This document shows positions 58,601 to 64,000 of a stretch of 64,000 nt of DNA, piece after piece. Below the pieces are notes generated by a model. The model did no database searches. It was not told where the DNA came from and worked only from the letters and a program-made list of their open reading frames with translations. The stretch lies in contig VCJN01002087.1 of assembly GCA_006384855.1 (NCBI GenBank), forward strand, positions 62,001 to 126,000, in the 5' to 3' direction. The stretch's first letter is position 1. Every line of letters starts with the position of its first letter. The position numbers were made by a program, and so were the translations under genes. This DNA comes from Tetraselmis striata (Eukaryota > Chlorophyta > Chlorodendrophyceae > Chlorodendrales > Chlorodendraceae).

Positions 58601-61600
58601 TATTGGGAACCCGCTGGCGTAGTGTAGCGCTGCACTGCTGTATGGCTCTTGCTTTGGCCCATGTTTTGCATCTGGTGCGTATGGCCGTATTGGGAGCACT
58701 GCAAATGAGACCCCTGCCCTGGCTGCCAGAGGTCAAATGCAGATGAAACTATGGGGGAACGATAGCAAATGTTGTTAGAGCTTGCATGAAAGCCCCAGCT
58801 GCGGTTTATGACCAGGGCTCTGACAGGAGCGGGGGCGCCTGTAGCTAGCGTGTACACACGTGCCATGTATTTGGGGTGATGGCAGGTCTTCACACGCATT
58901 AGTACATTGTGATTTATTTTAAAGCCGTACTATATGACCTACTTTACTGTTAACACACTATCAGCTAATCATTAATATACAATGCATTAGTACATTGTAT
59001 TGTACTCTAGTGGCGTAGTATATCGCCTGCTTCACTTTGAAAGCTCGTTAGCTACTTATCATTAGTAAAGCGCATTAGTATATCGCCACACCGCCACACA
59101 GTGTGCCAGCAGGCCCCTGCACTCGCGGGGCGCATTGGCCTGTTGCATCAGGGCAATGTCTCTCTTTCTCTCTGCCAGGATCACCCCTTGGGGCTCCGTC
59201 TCGAAATAATGATACAGTCCGTTTTGGCCAACTGATGGCGGGAATAATGGCGCCGCGAATGTTTTAGTGATCCCCGGCAGGGACTTGGCTGTGGGTCGAC
59301 GGTGCTTGTCTCGAGGGTTGGGGTCACAGTCAAGCTTTACAGTGGGAGTACACACGGATGAGGTGCCGTGGAGACGGGTGGCTATGGCTTGTGTGATGTG
59401 CGCATGGCGCCCGTGATGTATCCCAACCACCAATGATGTGAATATTGTGGTTGGCCCCCCCGCCACCCCCTGCAAAGACGGAGATGCACTTATCTTGACG
59501 TGTATCAGAATACACCACAAATACCTAACGGACCCTCCAACTCGATGCTGCAAAACAATTTAATGCTTTTCTGACTCGCGAACATAACTAATTGTTATGG
59601 TTAGTGAGCTGTTTCATTGTCTTTCCATCTACAAAGAGGGAAAGGGGGGGGAGGTCCAAAACAATAGCTCTGCGGCACCCTCCCCGAGTGTTTTGTGGCA
59701 CAGTCAAAATGTAGGCCGTTCTTTCTGTTTGGGCATTGGCCGCCATGCTGAGGGTGCAAAGAAGGCGGACATGGGGAAATCGGATGGGGGGGGGGGGGGG
59801 GGGGGGGGAGGCGCTCGAGGCGGGCGCACCGAGTACTTGATGTAGTGCTGCAGGAAGACCTGGCTGTGGTTGGGGAAGAGCGCCACGATGCGGGTGCTGT
59901 AAAAGTTGTACACCGCCAGGAACGCGCTCGGCTGCGTGTCCTCCCTGCGCCCCGCGGCCCAGGCGAGCCGGCCCCTCAGCGGATGGAAGACTGTTGGCGC
60001 GGTGCATTTCATCGCGGAGGACACCGCCGTGAAACACTTTTTCATCGATTTGGTTGTTGTTCCCCTCCGCAGGGTCCACAACAGCAACAGCGCACGTGCC
60101 CGGCGCGTGTTACGATTACGCGTTGTCGGCGCGCTGTATGAATGCCCCCAGCCTCGCTGTATACGGGTGCCGGCGGACCGATCACAACCGCCCTATCACA
60201 AGTCTCAAACACAGCTACGATGCAACTGTAACCGCATTCGCCACAGCTCCGCTAATGTTTCATCTACATTTGGTCTCTGACAGGCAGGGCAGGTTCCTAT
60301 TTGCAGTGGTATCATTACCGCGCAGGCACCCCCTGCGAATACCACCGGGTTTCTTGTCCCTGGGTTGGTCCCGGGGGGGGGGGGGGGGGGGGGGGGCGTA
60401 CATGTCCCGCAGCAGCGAGGTGTGCGCCGGGCCCAGCATGAGCAGCATGTGGCTGCGGTCCAGCAGCTGCACCTGCGCTCGCCCAACAGCCGTGTGCGTT
60501 CACGCCCGCCTCACGCCGGTGTCGAAAAGCAAACAGTATTCCAAACCACTGGTGGAAAACATCGTTTAACAGAAAGGGGGGGGGGGGGGGGGGGGGGCGC
60601 CTTCCAAATCATCAGCTCTGTGTAGTCCTTGAAGAGGCAGAAGAAGCGCAGCCTCGCCTGAGTGCCTTCCGCCTTGGACATGATGTACGCCAGGATGCGG
60701 TGCGTGATGCCTGATGGATTGAGGAAGGCACATGCATTAGGCACACCCGGTCGTGCCCCCCCCCCCCCCCCCCTCCCCTCCTTCCCCTCTCCTTTGGGGG
60801 GTGATTGGCGAAGGTGAGAGGACATAAGCTGGAGAGGCAGCCTGGCCGGAGCTGCTCGTAGGCGCACGGGGCAGGTAAAGGCGCGCAGGGGCATGTGAGT
60901 GCGCCAGCGCGTGAACTGGTGTTTGCACGGGACGGATGGGTGTGTTGGGGGTTCAAGGGAGCCAGGAGCCCCCCCCCCCCCCCCCACCGCCTCCCCCCGT
61001 AGTTGCCTGGTCAGGGTTGTGAGGGTGCGACACACTATGCCGGCCATCCAACAACAGCGGACACAGCACATGCATGCAACTCTGCGTGCTTGGGAGTGTG
61101 CTGGGAGGTATTGGGGGGGCAGGCGGAAGGCGGGGGGGTGAATGGGGGAAGGAGGCTGTGGACAGCACACAGCGCACCTCGAATGAGGCCGCTGCTGTTG
61201 GGTGGCCGCCACCGCTGTGGCGCCGCTGCCCGCCGCCTGGCGCCCCCCGCAGCCGCAGCCCCACCGGCGCCCACCCCCACTCCTCCCCCCGCCGCCGCTG
61301 CCGTTGCCGTTGCCGCCGCCGCCTCAGCGTCGCCACGCTCCGGCTGAGGCTGGTCGCCCCGGTCCGCCACCTCCGCAGGGTGCACCGCCATCGGCGGCGG
61401 CCCGCCCCGCCCCCCTGCCGGCCGCCGCGCCGCCATCGGGCTGCCCAGCGGTGGACCCGCCCCGATGGGCGCTGGCGCAGCGGAGATCGCATGCGGCACC
61501 GCCTGCCCGCGCGGGCGCGCCCTCCCTGCCAGCCTCACAAACTGCGCCAGCGCCTCAGCAGAGCCAGCAGCAGGCGGCGCGGCCCCTGCTGGGCCGCCCG

Positions 61601-64000
61601 TTGCCGCGACTTCCTGCGCTCGGGCGGCGCGGCGCTGCTGCAGCCTGCGGGCCCGGTCGCCCCCCATTTCGTCATCGCTGTCGTCGTCGTCCGAGGGCGG
61701 TGCGGGCCGCTCACTGGGGGGCATGGGCGCCGCGCTGGGCGCCGGCGGGGCGGTTGGGCCGCCGCTGCTGCTGCCGGCGTGTGCCGCCGGCCCGTCTAGC
61801 AGTCGGGGACGCACGCGGCGCCCCGCGGCGTCCTCCCCCGCGGGAGGGCCGGCGCTGGGCGCCTCCGCGGCGCGGCGCTCCCGCAGGCGCAGGTACACCG
61901 GCGACGGGGTGCCGAGCGAGTCCGGCGGCTGCAGAGGCGTGGCCGCTTGGACGGCGGCTGGTGTGGTCGATGCCGGAGGAGGCCCTTCCGCGTGGGCTGC
62001 CGCCTGCATCCGGGCGGCCTGCACGGCGCCCACCATGACGGTGCCCCGTCTGGCAGTCTGATGGCGGGAGGAGAGGGTATCGACAAGGGACGAGGGGACA
62101 CGGGACACTGTGTGTCAGCGGGTTCCAGTCGAACAATCAAGCGGCCTACGTTATGCCCCCCCTTGGTGGCCCCCACAAGCGAGTCTCAGACTGCCGTACA
62201 CCATAACCACGCTTTGGGGTCGCGCTGTATTATCATCGTCTTTGACCACCCCCGCGAAGAGAAAAGCTGTATCTATCTAGAATCATATATACATATATCA
62301 GAATACACGACGAAAAACACAAGGATAGGCCGAGTCGTTGCTGCAAAATCATTCAATACTGTTTCGACCTGCAAACCCAATTAAATGTTATGGTAGTAGC
62401 GATACAATTGGCCGCTCTACGGTTGCTGGCGCGGAAATAAGAACACTGCAACCAACAACCTGCACTGCCTGCTAGAGGTCGGGTGTAGACCAAGAACTGT
62501 AGCGGGCGTTCTTACAGGTTGCTAGTAAAGCAAAATTTGAGGATTATACTAATATCTTTTATAGGTGCGCCGGCACCTGTATACAGAGTCCAAAGGGCAG
62601 TTTTGTATAATAATAGATGTCGTGCTGGGTCACTACAGTTGAAAAGTTGTCCAATCTCGGGAATGCTGCATGCCAGCGATAATATGTATCCGCCCACGGG
62701 GGTAACCATAGGGTCTGTCAACATCGCGCTGCTGCCGCGTTGCGTCATCACGAAGAAACCCTCCCGTGCCGATTTGAGGCGGGGTGCCCGTGCTCTGGGA
62801 GAGAAATGCAGCTTCTGAGCTTGACTGAGCTTGAGAGGAGACGAGCGCAAGCGAACGCCATAAACATGATGAATTCCGGGGCGGGGGGGGGGGGGGGGGG
62901 GCAACCTGCGGCGGTCCCCCTTCCGGAGGCAGCTGGTGCGGCAGACTGCCGAGACGCGCGAATGCTGCCGGCTCGGTCTGCCGTGCGGTGTGCAGCCTTC
63001 GCGCCCTGTGACGGCAAGTGGAAGCAGCAGGACGTCAGCAGCGCTGAGGGGGCTCATGTCCGGGGAGTTGTGGTGGTGGTGTGTGTGTGAGAGGGGGGGG
63101 GGGGGGGGGGGGGGGGTGCACACGCCAGGCTGCAGTGGCATCTGGGCATCGGGAGGCGCGGGTGGATCACCGAGCCTGCAACGAGGCGTCCATGCGGATG
63201 TGCGGCCACACGTCGTCCTCCACGCTGAGATGCGCAAAGGGATCTGCGGAGGAAAGGAAGGCGGGTGACCATGTGACTGCTGCGCAGGTTTGACTGCCGA
63301 TCCTTGCTGCAGCCGGCCAGCCCAGTCTAGCGCATGGCCGACACAGGGCAAGGGCAGGGCAAGGGCGGGGGCATTGTTGGGCGCGCACCGAATTTCTGTG
63401 CCCGACGGGAAGTGGATGTGGAGGGCTCGCGCTCGTTCCACCGCTCCTGCGCCTCCTCCGCCAGGGACACCGCCAGCGCGTCGTCCTGTCCGAAGATTGC
63501 TATGTTAGCATCGAGGGACAGCCGCAGCTCTGCTTGTCTTTTTAAAAACATGAGCCCAAGTAAGAGGATAGACTTCTCAACAGTTGTAAAGCAATGTCAA
63601 TTATTTGACAGGCGGGAGGGGGGGGGACCTCATAGCAGTATTCGCCGATGGTGTTGACGTCCAGCAGGAGGCCCTCTTCCGTGACCTGGTACATGTGGAT
63701 GTTTTGCCGCAGGATCTGACCAGCCACACGCCGACGCTCAGCAAGCACCCGGCATTGGCGGCCACACAACGCCATCCCTCAACCACAACTCGCATCCCAA
63801 CGCCAAAGCCAGCCACCCGCATCTCCCGGATTCTCACCCGACAAGAGGCCGTGTAGTGGGGGCATGGGGGCAGGCCACCGCACCGCGAGAACAGCCAGGA
63901 TGCCGCTGTGCATCGACACGCCAGTGCACTGCTGCGTGAGGTGGATGTAGTCCTCCCTGAAGGTGCGCGAGTCGGTGCACTCCCCGGTGGCGATGCAGAC
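55623..64000 (-). CDS. DET1: DET1 light-signalling/ubiquitin ligase adaptor (5' end outside window)
   Basis: Minus-strand exons: beyond 64000-63884, 63715-63629, 63485-63389, 63243-63171, 63005-62906, 62049-61178, 60710-60601, 60472-60402, 59944-59830, 58539-58472, 56974-56866, 56287-56214, 55978-55834, 55748-55623. Diagnostic matches to DET1: IHMYQVTEEGLLLDV, NTIGEYCYEDD, LFKDYTELMIWK then VQLLDRSHMLLM, FLAVYNFYSTRIVALF, CSPYLDLNLFQFDD, EQPIRFNPRRE and the end SSLFHPTVPFVILYVQ. Exon 62049-61178 (291 codons) encodes an Ala/Pro/Arg-rich insert with an acidic DDDDSDDE patch that plant and animal DET1 lack; only its last residues are conserved. Two introns appear to be GC-AG (after 60601 and after 56866). 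Phases agree everywhere except between 62906 and 62049, so the exons from 63243 to 62906 are tentative. DET1 acts in the nucleus with DDB1 in a CUL4 ubiquitin ligase and represses light responses. Confidence 0.9.
57281..58020 (+). repeat. 170-bp tandem array in a DET1 intron
   Basis: About four units. The landmark TAAATGTATC recurs at 57451, 57621, 57791 and 57960, a period of 169-170. The first unit is diverged and the last three nearly identical. Each has a CGTAATA/TACGAATATTC palindrome-like segment, a purine-poor CCCTCCCTTCCTTGCTCCCC segment, and ATGTTGCGGTAAATTCC. Diverged relatives occur at about 59500-59600 and 62280-62400, in other DET1 introns. Confidence 0.9.
58660..58800 (+). repeat. 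Dispersed TIR repeat copy in DET1 intron
   Basis: Contains GAGCACTGCAAATGAGACCC, TGCCAGAGGTCAAATGCAGA, then AACGATAGCAAATGTTGTTA, matching the family core over about 120 bp. The ends are eroded. Confidence 0.6.
60150..60346 (-). repeat. Dispersed TIR repeat copy in DET1 intron
   Basis: The minus strand from 60346 begins GGTGCCTGCGCGGTAATGAT and carries GAACCTGCCCTGCCTGTCAG; the far end near 60165 is CCGCCGGCACCCGTATACAG. About 190 bp, the most complete member here. Confidence 0.65.
62425..62577 (+). repeat. Dispersed TIR repeat copy in DET1 intron
   Basis: Starts near GCTGGCGCGGAAATAAGAAC, contains CTGCCTGCTAGAGGTCGGGT, and ends in AGGTGCGCCGGCACC near 62565-62578, about 150 bp. Confidence 0.65.

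Noticed and set aside
59062-59553. 163-residue minus-strand ORF in DET1 as an exon
   Set aside because: The DET1 match continues directly from exon 59830 to exon 58539 in phase, leaving this ORF inside the intron.
61074-62061. Long plus-strand ORFs (241, 278 and 198 residues)
   Set aside because: They are opposite-strand shadows of the GC-rich DET1 insert, made of Arg, Pro and Ala in all frames.
1-64000. CRISPR arrays, bacterial operons, rRNA
   Set aside because: No regularly spaced short repeats with unique spacers and no rRNA sequence. All genes are intron-containing and eukaryotic in type.

Overview
The window is nuclear DNA of a green alga (Chlorophyta, probably a core chlorophyte). The evidence is a set of intron-rich genes for plant-lineage proteins: a pseudo-response regulator, a chloroplast-targeted TatA/Tha4, a plant-type riboflavin reductase PYRR fused to a NADAR domain, PSMD5, and DET1. 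Supporting signs are GC-rich exons, short introns with GT/AG (and some GC/AG) ends, and a TGTAA box shortly after the PYRR stop. I cannot name the species from sequence alone.

Left part (1-23.8 kb) is transposable-element DNA with nested insertions. Element 1 (404-6267) is a decayed DNA transposon with 29-bp terminal inverted repeats (TIRs) and a DDE-like transposase remnant carrying a 16-residue internal repeat. Abutting it, Element 2 (6268-17839) is an internally deleted relative, itself interrupted by transposon A (7215-12860) and by a LINE (13442-17713). A shortened relative of A, copy B, follows at 18214-21117. Then come a tRNA-derived SINE-like fragment (about 21818-21890) and a 1.35-kb element with 20-bp TIRs (22457-23807).

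Middle part (23.8-36 kb) is the first genic block: a pseudo-response regulator (+, 26098-27417), chloroplast TatA/Tha4 (-, 29614-30171) and PYRR (+, 30807-35570). TatA and PYRR are divergent, about 0.6 kb apart.

From 37 to 46 kb there is a second repeat island. It holds an unrecognised decayed gene, more LINE pieces and another decayed coding region. The two largest LINE pieces break at the same LINE nucleotide and face opposite ways, which points to a 3.8-kb inversion with one end inside the LINE.

Right part (47.6-64 kb) is the second genic block: PSMD5 (+, 47608-53848), a decayed DIRS-like reverse transcriptase (-, about 53.9-55.3 kb), and DET1 (-, 55623 to beyond the right edge). Their introns hold a small dispersed TIR repeat family, a 170-bp tandem array and long mononucleotide runs. 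In the three multi-intron genes, long C runs on the coding strand often begin 3-25 nt after the 5' splice site.

The genes are unrelated housekeeping or regulatory genes, not a pathway cluster. TatA and PYRR are both predicted to act in the chloroplast. The pseudo-response regulator and DET1 both belong to families linked to light and clock signalling.
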